Assembly: GCF_023520795.1 (NCBI RefSeq)
Contig: NZ_CP046605.1
Location: 186,001-250,000, forward strand
Length of the DNA: 64,000 bases
DNA from: Corynebacterium accolens
GTDB taxonomy: Bacteria; Actinomycetota; Actinomycetes; Mycobacteriales; Mycobacteriaceae
Direction of reading: 5' to 3'
Below the pieces are notes generated by a model that worked only from the letters and a program-made list of their open reading frames with translations, was not told the DNA's origin and did no database searches. The position numbers and the translations under genes are program-made. Below are positions 38,531 through 47,827 of this stretch, piece after piece. Position 1 is the stretch's first letter; every line of letters starts with the position of its first letter.

Positions 38531-38995
38531 ATGAGCGAGCTAAAAGATACTATCCGAGCAGATCTGAAAACGTCGATGAAGGCCAAGGAAAAGCAGCGCA
38601 CCAGCGCCATTCGCGCGCTGCTCGCGGCAATCCAGGCCGAGGAAACTACCGGCTCCCGCCACGAGCTGGAGGATGAAGACATCCTCAAGGTCATCGCGCG
38701 CGAGATTAAAAAGCGCCGCGAGTCCGCGGAGGTCTATGAAGAAAACGGCCGCCCGGAATTGGCAGAGGCTGAGCTTGTCGATGTCCCCTTTTTCGAGGCC
38801 TACCAGCCGCGCCAGCTCGATGACGCGGAGCTTAAGGCCTTGGTAGAAGAGGCAATTGCTGAGGTAGAAAAGGAAAACGGTGAAGCACCCACCATGAAGC
38901 AGATGGGTGCGGTTATGAAGGTGGCCAACGCAAAAGCCGCCGGCCAGGCCGACGGCAAGCGCCTTTCCGCAGAGGTAAAAGGCCAGCTTAATTAA
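38531..38995 (+). CDS. GatB/YqeY domain protein
   Basis: A 154-residue soluble protein with the YqeY domain, which resembles the tRNA-binding tail of GatB. Starts MSELKDTIRADLKTSMKAKE; RTSAIRALLAAIQAEE and VIAREIKKRRESAEVYEENG are typical, and GEAPTMKQMGAVMKVANAK matches the second half. ATG 38531 lies 7 bases after TATATT. Function in tRNA metabolism is inferred from the fold only. Confidence 0.88.
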   Translation: MSELKDTIRADLKTSMKAKEKQRTSAIRALLAAIQAEETTGSRHELEDEDILKVIAREIKKRRESAEVYEENGRPELAEAELVDVPFFEAYQPRQLDDAELKALVEEAIAEVEKENGEAPTMKQMGAVMKVANAKAAGQADGKRLSAEVKGQLN

Positions 38996-38998
38996 GCT

Positions 38999-41470
38999 TT
39001 AGCGGCCGAGGAGGCTGCGGATATCGTTGCGGAAGTTATCGATATCTTCTTGGCGGATTCCAAAGTCCTCAGGACTGAGGTTGAAATCGCCGGCACCATG
39101 TCCTCCCTCGTTGCTCACACCGGTAGTGTTCGCGCTGCCGGTGTTATTTTGTGCGCCGGTGGCATTCGCACTGCCGACGCCGCTGGAGGGGGATTGGGTG
39201 GCAGGGGAGCCATCGGAAAGCTGCAGCGTAATCTCCGCACCTTCCTTCTTGCCGTCCTTGCCGGTAATCGCGCGCACCACGCGGCCGTAGGGGACGTCCC
39301 CGCCGACGACGCGCGAGGTCTTTACCACGTAGCCGCGGGCCTCAAGGGCGCTGCGGGCCTGGGACTCGCTTTGCCCACGCACGCTATCGAGCAGCTTATC
39401 CCCGGTGGTGCCGTCATCGTATTTCTTATTGTAATTGGGCAGCCCGCTCTGGGTAGCCCGCGGCAGCTGCGAAGCCATGGTGAAAAATGTCTGCGCGGGC
39501 TCCAAACCACCAAAGAGGTTGCCGGCGCCGGTGCACTGGCGCACGGGTGAGGTACACAGCGGCTGGGTATCGGTGCCGTCGTTATAAATATAAGGAGCGG
39601 CGGCGAGCCCGTCGTTGAATCCCAAAAAAGCCGAGGACTGGTTGGACTCGGTGGTGCCGGTCTTGGCGGCGATGGGGGAGCTAAAACCGGCGGCCTGGGC
39701 GGCGTCCTTGGCGGTGCCCTGCGTGGCATCTTCAGACAGCGCATTGGACAGGGCGTGGGCCACGTCTTGGTCTACTGCCTGCTCGCACGGGGTTTCCTTG
39801 AGGTAGACCTCGTTGCCGTTTTTATCCAGGACCTTGTCAATGGGGTTGGGCTCGCACCACCGGCCATTGGAGGCAATGGTGGCGCCCACATTGGATAGCT
39901 CCAGCGGATTGACCGGGGTGGGGCCCAGGGTAAAGGAACCGGAATTGGCGTCCTTCGTGCGCTGAGCAATGGAGGTGTCCTTATCAAAGGTGCCCTTGTC
40001 GCCGTAGGAGCGCAGGCCAAGGCGCACCGCCATATCCACGATGGGCGCCACGCCAACCTGCTCGGTGAGCTTGATAAACGGCGTATTGGGCGAGTGTGCC
40101 AGCGCCTCTTGCAGCGACATTGTGGCCTTATAATTGCCCGCGTTCTCCACGCAGTAGCGGTTGGCGGGGCAGTTATCGGCGCCGCCGTGGCCAAGGCCTT
40201 CGGCCTCGTAGCGGGTGGGCACATCCACCGTATTTTTAATGCCGTAGCCAGCCTCGATGGCGGCCGCGGCGGTAAAGGTCTTAAAGACGGAGCCGGCACC
40301 ATTGCCCACCAAGGAGTTGGGCTGGGGCAGGAGGGTCTCATTATTGTCCTGGTCCAGCCCGTACGCGCGGGAGGAGACCATGGCCAAGACCTTGCGGTCC
40401 GACGTGCCCGGCTCAATAACGTCCATGACCTCGGCCACACCCTGGGCATCCGGGTTGGTATGCGATTGCACCGCGGATAGCGCCGTATCCTGCACCTGCG
40501 GATCCAGCGTGGTCTTTACGGTGTATCCACCGTGGGCGAGCTGGTCTTGGTCGATGCCCTTTTCTTCGAGGTACTGTAGCACAAAGTCGCAGAAAAAGCC
40601 GCGATCACCTGCGCCGATGCAGCCATTGTCCAGGGTATTGGGCTGCTTGCCGACGCCCAATTCTTCCCCCTTATACTCATCCGCTTCCGCCTGCTCCAGG
40701 TAGCCGTTATCCACCATGGATTGGAGCACGACGTTGCGGCGGTCAAGCACCTCTTCCTCATTGGTAAAGGGGTTGAGGCGCTCCGAGGACTGCACCATGC
40801 CCGCGAGCATCGCCGCCTGCGGCACCGTGAGGTCCGCGGCATGGCTATCAAAGTAGGTCCGCGCGGCGGCCTCCACGCCGTAGGCATGGTTACCAAAGGA
40901 GACCAGGTTGAGGTAATTGGTGAGGATTTCCTTCTTATCCAATTCCTCATTCATCTGGGTTGCCATGCGCATTTCGCGCAGCTTGCGGGTGGCGGACTGC
41001 TCGGTCGCCGCGGCCCGTTCTTCATCGGTCTGCGCGGAGACCAGCAGGAGGTAGTTCTTGACGTACTGCTGGTCAATGGTGGACGCACCCTGGGAGACCC
41101 CGCCGGAGGTGAGGTTGGTCCACAGGGCGCGGAAATTGCCTTGGAGATCGACGCCGCCGTGTTCGTAGAAGCGCTCATCCTCAATGGAGACGATGGCGTT
41201 TTTCATCGCGTCCGAAATCTCATCGCCACTTACGGGGTGGCGGCGTTGACTATAGACATAGGCCATATCTTTGCCCGAGGCGTCTTGCACCGTGGTGACG
41301 CCGGGGATATTGCCCGCTGTTAAGTCTTGCAGGTCCGATTGCATGGTCTGGTTGGTGCGGGCGATCGCCACGCCGGAAATGCCCGCAAAGGGGGCGAGCG
41401 CGAGCGCGATGAGCGCGGCTACCAAGACCGTGGACAGGGCTATCTTGGACAAAGATTTGAAGACAGTCAC
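38999..41470 (-). CDS. Class A penicillin-binding protein (bifunctional)
   Basis: An 823-residue peptidoglycan synthase with one N-terminal membrane helix (IALSTVLVAALIALALAPF). Glycosyltransferase domain: SIEDERFYEHGGVDLQG, GASTIDQQYVKNYLLL and KKEILTNYLNLVSFG. Transpeptidase domain: active-site serine in GAGSVFKTFTAAAA, then SPN in AHSPNTPFIKL and AAKTGTTESNQSSAFLG. A PASTA-like repeat (DSVRGQSESQARSALEARGY) and a Gly/Asn/Thr-rich tail close it. GTG 41470 was chosen because TAGGGT lies 7 bases upstream and it places the helix near the start. It corresponds to PBP1b/PonA2 neighbours of whcA. Divergent from whcA. Confidence 0.93.
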   Translation of the reverse strand: MTVFKSLSKIALSTVLVAALIALALAPFAGISGVAIARTNQTMQSDLQDLTAGNIPGVTTVQDASGKDMAYVYSQRRHPVSGDEISDAMKNAIVSIEDERFYEHGGVDLQGNFRALWTNLTSGGVSQGASTIDQQYVKNYLLLVSAQTDEERAAATEQSATRKLREMRMATQMNEELDKKEILTNYLNLVSFGNHAYGVEAAARTYFDSHAADLTVPQAAMLAGMVQSSERLNPFTNEEEVLDRRNVVLQSMVDNGYLEQAEADEYKGEELGVGKQPNTLDNGCIGAGDRGFFCDFVLQYLEEKGIDQDQLAHGGYTVKTTLDPQVQDTALSAVQSHTNPDAQGVAEVMDVIEPGTSDRKVLAMVSSRAYGLDQDNNETLLPQPNSLVGNGAGSVFKTFTAAAAIEAGYGIKNTVDVPTRYEAEGLGHGGADNCPANRYCVENAGNYKATMSLQEALAHSPNTPFIKLTEQVGVAPIVDMAVRLGLRSYGDKGTFDKDTSIAQRTKDANSGSFTLGPTPVNPLELSNVGATIASNGRWCEPNPIDKVLDKNGNEVYLKETPCEQAVDQDVAHALSNALSEDATQGTAKDAAQAAGFSSPIAAKTGTTESNQSSAFLGFNDGLAAAPYIYNDGTDTQPLCTSPVRQCTGAGNLFGGLEPAQTFFTMASQLPRATQSGLPNYNKKYDDGTTGDKLLDSVRGQSESQARSALEARGYVVKTSRVVGGDVPYGRVVRAITGKDGKKEGAEITLQLSDGSPATQSPSSGVGSANATGAQNNTGSANTTGVSNEGGHGAGDFNLSPEDFGIRQEDIDNFRNDIRSLLGR

Positions 41471-41615
41471 CCCCAATACCCTACGTGGTCTGCCTGGCAA
41501 TGGGGAAGGTGACCTGCACCCCCTAAAGTGTGACCTCGTAGACAATTCCGCGTTCTAGTGAATAGACTCAGGCCTCGGTACATAGTATTCCGTCTGGGAA
41601 GGAGAACACTCACCC

Positions 41616-41939
41616 ATGACCGTTCGAGTGAAGACTGCGGGAATGTCCAATACAGCCCGAAATCCCGAGCGTGGTGAGTGGGTCACTCAAGCAAAGTGCC
41701 GCAATGAGGACCCGGATGCATTATTCGTGCGCGGCGCTGAACAGCGCAAAGCCGCCGTCATTTGCCGCCACTGCCCGGTATTAACGGAATGCCGGGCGGA
41801 TGCCCTTGATAACCGTGTGGAATTTGGCGTGTGGGGCGGGTTGACCGAGCGCCAGCGCCGCGCGCTGCTGCGCAAGAACCCCCACATCACAGACTGGGCC
41901 AATTACCTGGCTAAGGGCGGCGAACTCGTCGGCATTTAA
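41616..41939 (+). CDS. whcA: WhiB-family iron-sulfur regulator (WhcA/WhiB4 type)
   Basis: A 107-residue protein with the four cysteines of the [4Fe-4S] cluster (C28, C50, C53, C59) in QAKCRNEDPD and VICRHCPVLTECR, and the family turn FGVWGGLTERQRRALL followed by a basic region. The divergent PBP gene and the downstream RidA/MBL genes match the order around whiB4 in M. tuberculosis and whcA in C. glutamicum, where the protein represses oxidative-stress genes. ATG 41616 has GGAAGGAGAAC upstream. Confidence 0.88.
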   Translation: MTVRVKTAGMSNTARNPERGEWVTQAKCRNEDPDALFVRGAEQRKAAVICRHCPVLTECRADALDNRVEFGVWGGLTERQRRALLRKNPHITDWANYLAKGGELVGI

Positions 41940-42029
41940 GGCGTTCAGAGGGGTAATTGCCCGCCCGCCAGCGGTGACGCTCCGGAATAGGGGCGGCATA
42001 AGTCGTATTAAATCGCTAGAATGAAACCC

Positions 42030-42188
42030 ATGACTAAATGGGAATACGCAACCGCACCAGTACTGACCCACGCCACCAAGCAGATTCTTGACTCTTGGGG
42101 CGAAGACGGATGGGAATTGGTCTCCATCACCCCTGGCCCGAACCCGGAGAACGTGGTGGCCTACTTCAAGCGCGAGGTGGCAGAGTAA
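42030..42188 (+). CDS. Small DUF4177-like protein
   Basis: A 52-residue protein starting MTKWEYATAPVLTHATKQIL and ending YFKRE VAE. The arrangement EYATAPV...LDSWGEDGWELVSITPG fits DUF4177, a small domain of unknown role. A gene of this type lies at the same place in M. tuberculosis. ATG 42030 follows TAGAAT by 7 bases; another in-frame ATG is at 42021. Its stop is immediately followed by the RidA start (TAAATG), so they are co-translated. Confidence 0.75.
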   Translation: MTKWEYATAPVLTHATKQILDSWGEDGWELVSITPGPNPENVVAYFKREVAE

Positions 42189-42647
42189 ATGAGCTTTTCC
42201 GCTCGCTTGAAAGAGCTAGGGGTGGAACTGCCGGGCGTCGCTAAGCCGCTGGCTTCTTATGTGCCAGCGCTGCGCGTGGGCAATCAGGTATGGACTTCTG
42301 GCCAGCTTCCCCTGGTGGAAGGCTCCTTGCCGGTGACCGGCAAGGTGGGCGCTGAGGTCACCACGGAACAGGCCCAAGAACAGGCCCGCACCGCCGTGCT
42401 CAATGCCTTGGCCGCTGTCGATGCAGAGATCGGGCTGGACAATATCTCCCGCGTGATCAAGCTCGTTGGCTTCGTGGCGTCGGATCCCGGCTACGAGGAT
42501 CAGCCAGCGGTGGTCAACGGGGCATCGGATTTCATTGGGGAGGTATTCGGCGAAGCTGGCACGCACGCTCGTTCTGCAGTCGGCGTTGCGGCCTTGCCAA
42601 AGAACGCCCCGGTGGAGATCGAATTGATCGTAGAGATCGCTGAGTGA
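42189..42647 (+). CDS. RidA-family protein
   Basis: A 152-residue member of the YjgF/YER057c/UK114 (RidA) family, which hydrolyses reactive enamine/imine intermediates from PLP enzymes. Landmarks: VPALRVGNQVWTSGQLPL, EQARTAVLNALAAVDAEIG and FGEAGTHARSAVGVAALP. This long branch (starting SARLKELGVELP) is the type next to whiB4 and crp in mycobacteria. Starts right at the stop of the small upstream gene. Confidence 0.88.
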   Translation: MSFSARLKELGVELPGVAKPLASYVPALRVGNQVWTSGQLPLVEGSLPVTGKVGAEVTTEQAQEQARTAVLNALAAVDAEIGLDNISRVIKLVGFVASDPGYEDQPAVVNGASDFIGEVFGEAGTHARSAVGVAALPKNAPVEIELIVEIAE

Positions 42648-42665
42648 TCGGATAGGCTGGTAGGC

Positions 42666-43499
42666 ATGGAGCACCCCGCATATAGTCAATTGCGTCCCGT
42701 AAGCCAATCCGTTGGCGTAGTTCTTTGTGATAATCCCAGCTATACCGCCCTCGAGGGCACGAATACCTGGATTATTAGTGCCGCTGAAGACTCCCGGTCG
42801 ATCGTCGTAGATCCGGGGCCGGAGGATGAAGGCCACCTCAACGTTGTGCATCGTCATGCTGGTGAGGTGGCTTTAATTCTGCTTACCCACCGCCACGATG
42901 ATCACGCTTCGGGCGCGCAGCGGCTCCGGCAGATGACTGGCGCGCCCATCCGCGCCTTCGATCCCAGCTATTGCAATGGCGCGGAGGCGTTACAGAAGGG
43001 TGAGATCCTGACTTTGGAGGGCATCACCCCGCAGCTGGAGGTCCTGCACACGCCGGGCCACACCGCGGACTCCACGTCCTTCTTCGTGTGGAGCGGGGAG
43101 GTGGAAAATTCCCGGCTAGAAGGCATTATCACCGGCGATACCATCGCGGGGCGTCACACCGTTTTGCTTTCTGAAACCGACGGCGATTTGGCCGATTACC
43201 TGCATGCTCTGGACGTGTTGGAATCCCGCGGCAAGGATGTTCCGCTCTTCCCGGGCCATGGTCCGGATTTGGAGGATACCTCGCAGGTGGCGCGCAAATA
43301 CATTGACCGCCGTCACTACCGCCTGGATCAGATCCGGGAAATCCGCTCCCGGCTGGGCGATGACGTGGATCTGACCACCCTGGTCAATGAAATGTATGAC
43401 GATGTGGATCCGGTGCTGCGCCATGCCGCAGAGCAGTCCACGCGCACCGCGTTGAAGTACCTCGACGGCACCGGCACCGGTTCCGGTACCGATAACTAA
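42666..43499 (+). CDS. Metallo-beta-lactamase fold hydrolase
   Basis: A 277-residue hydrolase. The two-metal motif is LLTHRHDDHASGAQRL; further ligands lie in VLHTPGHTADSTSFF, IITGDTIAGRH and LFPGHGPDLED, as in glyoxalase II and LACTB2-like enzymes. The C-terminal helical part (RRHYRLDQIREIRSRLG) is typical of that group. ATG 42666 lies 7 bases after TAGGCT. It precedes glxR convergently. Substrate unknown. Confidence 0.87.
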   Translation: MEHPAYSQLRPVSQSVGVVLCDNPSYTALEGTNTWIISAAEDSRSIVVDPGPEDEGHLNVVHRHAGEVALILLTHRHDDHASGAQRLRQMTGAPIRAFDPSYCNGAEALQKGEILTLEGITPQLEVLHTPGHTADSTSFFVWSGEVENSRLEGIITGDTIAGRHTVLLSETDGDLADYLHALDVLESRGKDVPLFPGHGPDLEDTSQVARKYIDRRHYRLDQIREIRSRLGDDVDLTTLVNEMYDDVDPVLRHAAEQSTRTALKYLDGTGTGSGTDN

Positions 43500-43533
43500 C
43501 GCGCGTCGCGGCAGGCAGCCGACTAAAACGCTT

Positions 43534-43582
43534 ATTCCCTCCGCCCCTAGTGCTTGTGCACGGGGGACGGAGGGAATTTTTT
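43534..43582. terminator. Bidirectional terminator between the MBL hydrolase and glxR
   Basis: ATTCCCTCCG (43534-43543) pairs with CGGAGGGAAT (43568-43577); TTTTTT follows on the plus strand and a T-rich stretch on the minus strand (AAGCGTTTT). Confidence 0.85.
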
Positions 43583-44264
43583 AGCGCGCGCGGCGGGCGA
43601 GGTGCTCGGTATCGACGATGAGCACGGACTTGCCCTCGAGGCGAATCCAGCCGCGGTGGGCGAAGGTAGCCAGGGCCTTGTTGACGGTCTCGCGGGAAGC
43701 GCCGACCAGCTGGGCAATCTCTTCCTGGGTGAGATCGTGGTTGACGCGCAGCGCGCTGCCTTCCTGGACGCCGAAGCGGTTAGCCAGTTGCAGCAGGGTC
43801 TTGGCAACGCGGCCGGGCACATCGGTGAAGATGAGGTCCGCCAGGTTGGCGTTGGTGCGGCGCAGGCGGCGGGCCAGCACGCGCAGCAGCTGCTGGGCGA
43901 TGGCGGGGTGATCGCTAACCCACTTATCCAGTAGCTCGGAGTTCATGGTGGCGGCCTGGACCTCAGTCACGCAGACGGCGGACGAGGTGCGTGGGCCTGG
44001 ATCGAAGATGGAGAGCTCGCCGAACATATCGGACGGGCCCATCACGGTCAGGAGGTTTTCGCGGCCATCCGGGGCGTGGCGGGCGAGCTTAATCTTGCCG
44101 GAGGTGATGATATACAAACGGTCACCGGGCTCGCCTTCATCGAAGATGGTGGTACCGCGCGGGAAGCGCACTGTCTCCATCTGCTCGAGAAGATTCTGCA
44201 CTGCTACGGGATCAACGCCTTGGAAGATTCCGGCGCGGGAGAGGGTGTCCTGTACGCCTTCCAC
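43581..44264 (-). CDS. glxR: cAMP receptor protein-type global regulator GlxR
   Basis: A 227-residue CRP/FNR regulator. The cyclic nucleotide domain has [20 protein letters not shown] and [19 protein letters not shown], including the phosphate-binding Arg-Thr-Ser. The DNA-binding helix-turn-helix is [21 protein letters not shown]. The corynebacterial homologue controls hundreds of genes with sites TGTGANNTANNTCACA. GTG 44264 follows AAGGAG. The position opposite nth is as in C. glutamicum and as crp (Rv3676) in M. tuberculosis. I found no convincing GlxR site in its own upstream region. Confidence 0.95.
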   Translation of the reverse strand: MEGVQDTLSRAGIFQGVDPVAVQNLLEQMETVRFPRGTTIFDEGEPGDRLYIITSGKIKLARHAPDGRENLLTVMGPSDMFGELSIFDPGPRTSSAVCVTEVQAATMNSELLDKWVSDHPAIAQQLLRVLARRLRRTNANLADLIFTDVPGRVAKTLLQLANRFGVQEGSALRVNHDLTQEEIAQLVGASRETVNKALATFAHRGWIRLEGKSVLIVDTEHLARRAR

Positions 44265-44488
44265 GTTTTACTCCTTGGATGTCGACTGCGATAAGTCACT
44301 AAAGTGCTTGGGCCACATCCTTTTGCGGGCTCCAGGGAGGCACGCTAATGCGGAACAAGCGGGGTCAATTTTTTAGCGTACCCCATTTTACAGTGCAGTT
44401 CGTCACTTTTGGGCACTGCCCTAGTTTCGTTCACATAACAGAAATGGGATCACTTACGCCCCTAGCGTTACAGCCTGCGCGTTTTCTG

Positions 44489-44578
44489 CTAATCCGCGAA
44501 GACAATCGCTTCCAGTTTTTCCATGAGGAGGGCAAAAAGGGCGATGCCAAGCGGAACGAAAATAACAAGTGAAATCAT
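44489..44578 (-). CDS. Candidate single-helix small membrane protein
   Basis: A 29-residue frame reading MISLVIFVPLGIALFALL then MEKLEAIVFAD: one hydrophobic helix followed by a short amphipathic tail. ATG 44578 lies 8 bases after TAGGAT, and the gene is divergent from nth with overlapping promoter elements. A membrane protein gene lies between nth and crp in M. tuberculosis too, but it is larger. No family recognised; it could be chance. Confidence 0.4.
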   Translation of the reverse strand: MISLVIFVPLGIALFALLMEKLEAIVFAD

Positions 44579-44606
44579 GTATTCCCATCCTACTAAGCTT
44601 GGCGGC

Positions 44607-45260
44607 ATGAGTTCATCACTGCCGGCCACCGCGGCCCCGAGCAAGAGAGCGCCCGTCATTAATGAACGATTGGCGCATGAACACCCCGATGCGCGGTGCG
44701 AGCTCGATTTTGATTCGCCCCTCCAGCTTTTGGTGGCCACGGTGCTTTCCGCACAGTGCACGGACGCGCGCGTGAACTCGGTAACCCCTGAGCTGTTTCG
44801 CACCTATCCCACCGCGGCCGATTATGCGGCGGCTAGGCGGGAAGATTTGGAGGCGATCCTGCGGCCGCTGGGGTTTCAGCGGGCGAAGGCGGGGCACCTC
44901 ATGGGCATCGGCGAGCGCCTCGTTTCTGAATTCGACGGTGAGGTGCCACAGACCGTAAAGGAATTGACCTCCCTGCCTGGGGTGGGCCGCAAGACGGCGC
45001 TGGTGGTGCTGGGCGATGCCTTCGGGATTCCCGGCCTTACCGTGGATACGCACTTTAGTCGCCTGATGCAGCGCCTGGAGCTGACGGGGGAGAAGACGCC
45101 GGTGAAGATAGAAAGGGACATCGCCAAGCTCATTGCAGAGGCCGAGTGGACGATGTTTTCCCACCGCGTCATTTTTCACGGCCGGCGGGTCTGCCATGCC
45201 CGGAACCCGGAGTGTGGGAATTGCGTGGTGCGGGATCTGTGCCCGGCTGCATTAAGCTAG
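44607..45260 (+). CDS. nth: Endonuclease III
   Basis: A 217-residue DNA glycosylase/AP lyase that removes oxidised pyrimidines. It has LLVATVLSAQCTDARVN, the helix-hairpin-helix LTSLPGVGRKTALVVLG with the catalytic lysine, VDTHFSRLMQR with the catalytic aspartate, and the four cluster cysteines in VCHARNPECGNCVVRDLCP. ATG 44607 was chosen because TAAGCT lies 7 bases upstream. Followed by a thioredoxin-like gene after 4 bases. Confidence 0.95.
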   Translation: MSSSLPATAAPSKRAPVINERLAHEHPDARCELDFDSPLQLLVATVLSAQCTDARVNSVTPELFRTYPTAADYAAARREDLEAILRPLGFQRAKAGHLMGIGERLVSEFDGEVPQTVKELTSLPGVGRKTALVVLGDAFGIPGLTVDTHFSRLMQRLELTGEKTPVKIERDIAKLIAEAEWTMFSHRVIFHGRRVCHARNPECGNCVVRDLCPAALS

Positions 45261-45264
45261 CGGT

Positions 45265-45855
45265 ATGAAAAAATACGTCTTCGGCACCGTCATTGCGGCC
45301 ATTGTCATCGCTGTCCTCGTGGTGGTGGGGGTCATGCAGCTGCGTGGGGATGACACCGGCGCGGGTGAATCGGCGCAGGCCCCTGGCATGGAATCGGGCA
45401 CGGCGGGCGACCAGGACGTGGCCGAGCGCCCAGATTGCCCCGCGGGGCCCATCGCCGGGGTGGATCTGGAATGCCTGGGCGGCGATGATGCCGGTGAGGG
45501 GGACAAGGCGGATGAGGGAATTACCATTGCCAACGTGTGGGCGTGGTGGTGCGAGCCGTGCCGCGCGGAATTGCCCTACTTGGACGAGGTGGCAGAATCC
45601 CACCCGGACTGGAAGGTCATTGGGGTGCACGCGGATAAAAACGCCGCCAACGGGGCCGCGTTCCTCAATGACGTGGGGGTAGACCTGCCGAGCTTCCAGG
45701 ATCCGGATAATAGCTTCGCGGGCACGCTGGGCCTGCCGGGCGTGGTTCCCGTGACAGTGATCCTCCGCGATGGCGAAGTGATAAAGCAGGCGGCCCAGCC
45801 GTTTACCTCTGCGGACGAGATTGAAAAGACGGTCAAGGAGGCGCTTGCCGGATGA
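45265..45855 (+). CDS. Membrane-anchored TlpA/ResA-like thioredoxin
   Basis: A 196-residue protein with an N-terminal helix (VFGTVIAAIVIAVLVVVGV) and an extracytoplasmic thioredoxin domain. The redox pair is C96 and C99 in VWAWWCEPCRAELPYL; GVVPVTVILRDGEVI contains the cis-proline. Two further cysteines (C58, C70) lie before the domain. It overlaps the next gene by 4 bases (ATGA). TlpA-like proteins reduce disulfides for cytochrome c or other envelope proteins. The gene order nth-thioredoxin-nudix-marP is conserved in M. tuberculosis (Rv3674c-Rv3671c). Confidence 0.87.
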   Translation: MKKYVFGTVIAAIVIAVLVVVGVMQLRGDDTGAGESAQAPGMESGTAGDQDVAERPDCPAGPIAGVDLECLGGDDAGEGDKADEGITIANVWAWWCEPCRAELPYLDEVAESHPDWKVIGVHADKNAANGAAFLNDVGVDLPSFQDPDNSFAGTLGLPGVVPVTVILRDGEVIKQAAQPFTSADEIEKTVKEALAG

Positions 45856-46553
45856 GTAAAGTATGGCCCGAATACACACCCGAGTGGATAAAACCCGCGC
45901 TGGGCGTCGATACGAGTCAGGTGCAAGAGCTCATTGGTAAGCGGCAGGCCTCGCAGCTCAATGGCTCCGAGGAAGAGGTGCCAACCAAGCGGGAAGCCGC
46001 GGTGCTGATGCTACTGAGCGGAAACAGCGTGGAGGATGGCGAAATTTTGCTCACGCACCGCTCGCCGTCGATGCGCTCGCACTCCGGCCAGATTGCCTTC
46101 CCGGGCGGCCGGCGGGATCCGGGCGATACGTCGCTGGTTGATACCGCGCTGCGGGAGGCATGGGAGGAAACCGACCTGCAGCGCCATACGGTCACGCCCT
46201 TAGAACAGTGGGAACAGCTGCACATTCGCGCCACGGGCAATCCGGTCAGCCCGATTTTGGCCCATTGGAAGCAGCCGGGCGAGGTCTATCCCGCAAGCCC
46301 GGCGGAGACCGATGATGTGTTCTTCGTCCCGATTAGGGAGCTCATTGACCCCCGTAACCGCCTGCTGGTGGGCTTCAAGCAATGGCAAGGCCCGGCGTTT
46401 TATGCCAATGATTACGTGATTTGGGGGTTTACTGCCGGGGTGCTGGCAGCATTATTGGAGCATTCTGGGTGGAGCGTACCGTGGGATAACAATTCGGTCA
46501 TAGACCTGCGTGACACCCTCAAAAAGTCCCGCAATAATGAGAAGATGTCCTAA
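45852..46553 (+). CDS. NUDIX hydrolase (CoA pyrophosphatase type)
   Basis: A 233-residue hydrolase. The Nudix box is complete: GGRRDPGDTSLVDTALREAW followed by EETDL, preceded by MRSHSGQIAFPG, the motif of the CoA diphosphatase branch (NudL). The start overlaps the thioredoxin gene as ATGA. It likely cleaves CoA or related nucleotides; substrate is by family only. Confidence 0.88.
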   Translation: MSKVWPEYTPEWIKPALGVDTSQVQELIGKRQASQLNGSEEEVPTKREAAVLMLLSGNSVEDGEILLTHRSPSMRSHSGQIAFPGGRRDPGDTSLVDTALREAWEETDLQRHTVTPLEQWEQLHIRATGNPVSPILAHWKQPGEVYPASPAETDDVFFVPIRELIDPRNRLLVGFKQWQGPAFYANDYVIWGFTAGVLAALLEHSGWSVPWDNNSVIDLRDTLKKSRNNEKMS

Positions 46554-46615
46554 TTGCCCGCGCGCTTGAGGCGCCGGGAGACGCACGAGATTTCGATAGA
46601 GAAAGAACCAAAGCC

Positions 46616-47812
46616 ATGACTGCTGCGCTCATTGTTGACGGCCTGATTGTGCTTGCCGTGTTAGCAGCATTGCTCAGTGGTTGGCGCAATGGTGCGCTCG
46701 CCGCGGTGCTCTCCGCCATCGGCGTGGGCGCGGGCCTCGTGGTGGGCATCGCCGTAGCCCCCAGCGTATTGCGCACAGTGGACGAGCCTTCGCTGCGCCT
46801 GCTCCTGCTCGTGGGCATCCTGGTTTTGCTGGTGGGCATCGGGCAGATCATCGGTTCTTCCTTGGGCACCAGCGTGCGCGATCGCATGAAGGCGCGCAGC
46901 ACCCAACGAATAGATTCGCTCTTCGGCGCGGTCTTTCAGTCCTTCATCGCGCTCATTGTCATCTGGATGATTTCCATTCCCGTGGCCACCAATCTGGGCG
47001 GTTCTGCGGGGCAGGGTCTGCGCGATTCCCGCATCCTGAGCAACCTCAATGCGGCCGCCCCGCCGCGCCTGGCTTCCCTTCCCAATGGCGTGGCGGCGTT
47101 GCTCAATGAATCGGGCCTTCCGCCCCTGGTTTCGCCGTGGGAGAAGTCCATCAGCGGCGAGGATGTTGAGGACCCGGCCCCAGACGTGCAGGACCCGGAG
47201 CTGGTGCGCAGCATTCGCCCGTCCATCATTCACGTGCTTGGCGATGCCGAAGAGTGCTCCCGCCGCCTCATGGGTTCCGGTTTCGTGGTGGACAATGACT
47301 ATGTGGTCACCAATGCCCACGTGGTGGCCGGCACCCAAACGGTGAGGCTGGATACAAAGCTCGGGCTGAAAGACGCCACGGTGGTCTACTACAACCCAGA
47401 GGTCGATATCGCCGTCTTGCACGCGCCGGATTTGGGCATCCAGCCCCTGCCGTGGGCGCAGCAGCCGGCCCAGACCGGCGACGATGCCATCGTCATGGGC
47501 TTCCCGCACTCCGGCCCCTTTAATGCGGAAATGGCCCGCGTGCGCGATCGCATCACCATCGCCGGGCCAGATATCTACTCCCAAGGCCGGGTAGAGCGCG
47601 ATTCCTATACGGTGCGCGGCAATATCCAACAGGGCAATTCCGGCGGCCCGCTGGTCAATACCGCGGGCGAGGTCTTGGGCGTTATCTTCGGCGCCTCAGT
47701 AGATGATTCTGAGACCGGATACGCGCTGACCGCAGACGAGGTCATCGGCCACATTGGGGATGTCACCCAATTGCAGCGCCCGGTAGAAACCGGCGAGTGC
47801 GTGGCGCACTAG
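46616..47812 (+). CDS. MarP-type membrane serine protease
   Basis: A 398-residue protein with four N-terminal membrane helices (CvpA-like, 1-125) and a trypsin-fold protease outside. The triad is His235 (VTNAHVVAGT), Asp264 (EVDIAVLHA) and Ser342 (QQGNSGGPLVN). Cys214 and Cys395 sit where M. tuberculosis MarP has its regulatory disulfide. The mycobacterial enzyme is required for acid resistance and cleaves the peptidoglycan hydrolase RipA. The hairpin after the stop separates it from the convergent hydrolase gene. Confidence 0.92.
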   Translation: MTAALIVDGLIVLAVLAALLSGWRNGALAAVLSAIGVGAGLVVGIAVAPSVLRTVDEPSLRLLLLVGILVLLVGIGQIIGSSLGTSVRDRMKARSTQRIDSLFGAVFQSFIALIVIWMISIPVATNLGGSAGQGLRDSRILSNLNAAAPPRLASLPNGVAALLNESGLPPLVSPWEKSISGEDVEDPAPDVQDPELVRSIRPSIIHVLGDAEECSRRLMGSGFVVDNDYVVTNAHVVAGTQTVRLDTKLGLKDATVVYYNPEVDIAVLHAPDLGIQPLPWAQQPAQTGDDAIVMGFPHSGPFNAEMARVRDRITIAGPDIYSQGRVERDSYTVRGNIQQGNSGGPLVNTAGEVLGVIFGASVDDSETGYALTADEVIGHIGDVTQLQRPVETGECVAH

Positions 47813-47827
47813 CTTTCGTATTAGATC

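Noticed and set aside
44265-44488. GlxR autoregulatory site TGTGANNTANNTCACA upstream of glxR
   Set aside because: Only half-site matches such as GTTCACAT were found; none fits the full consensus.
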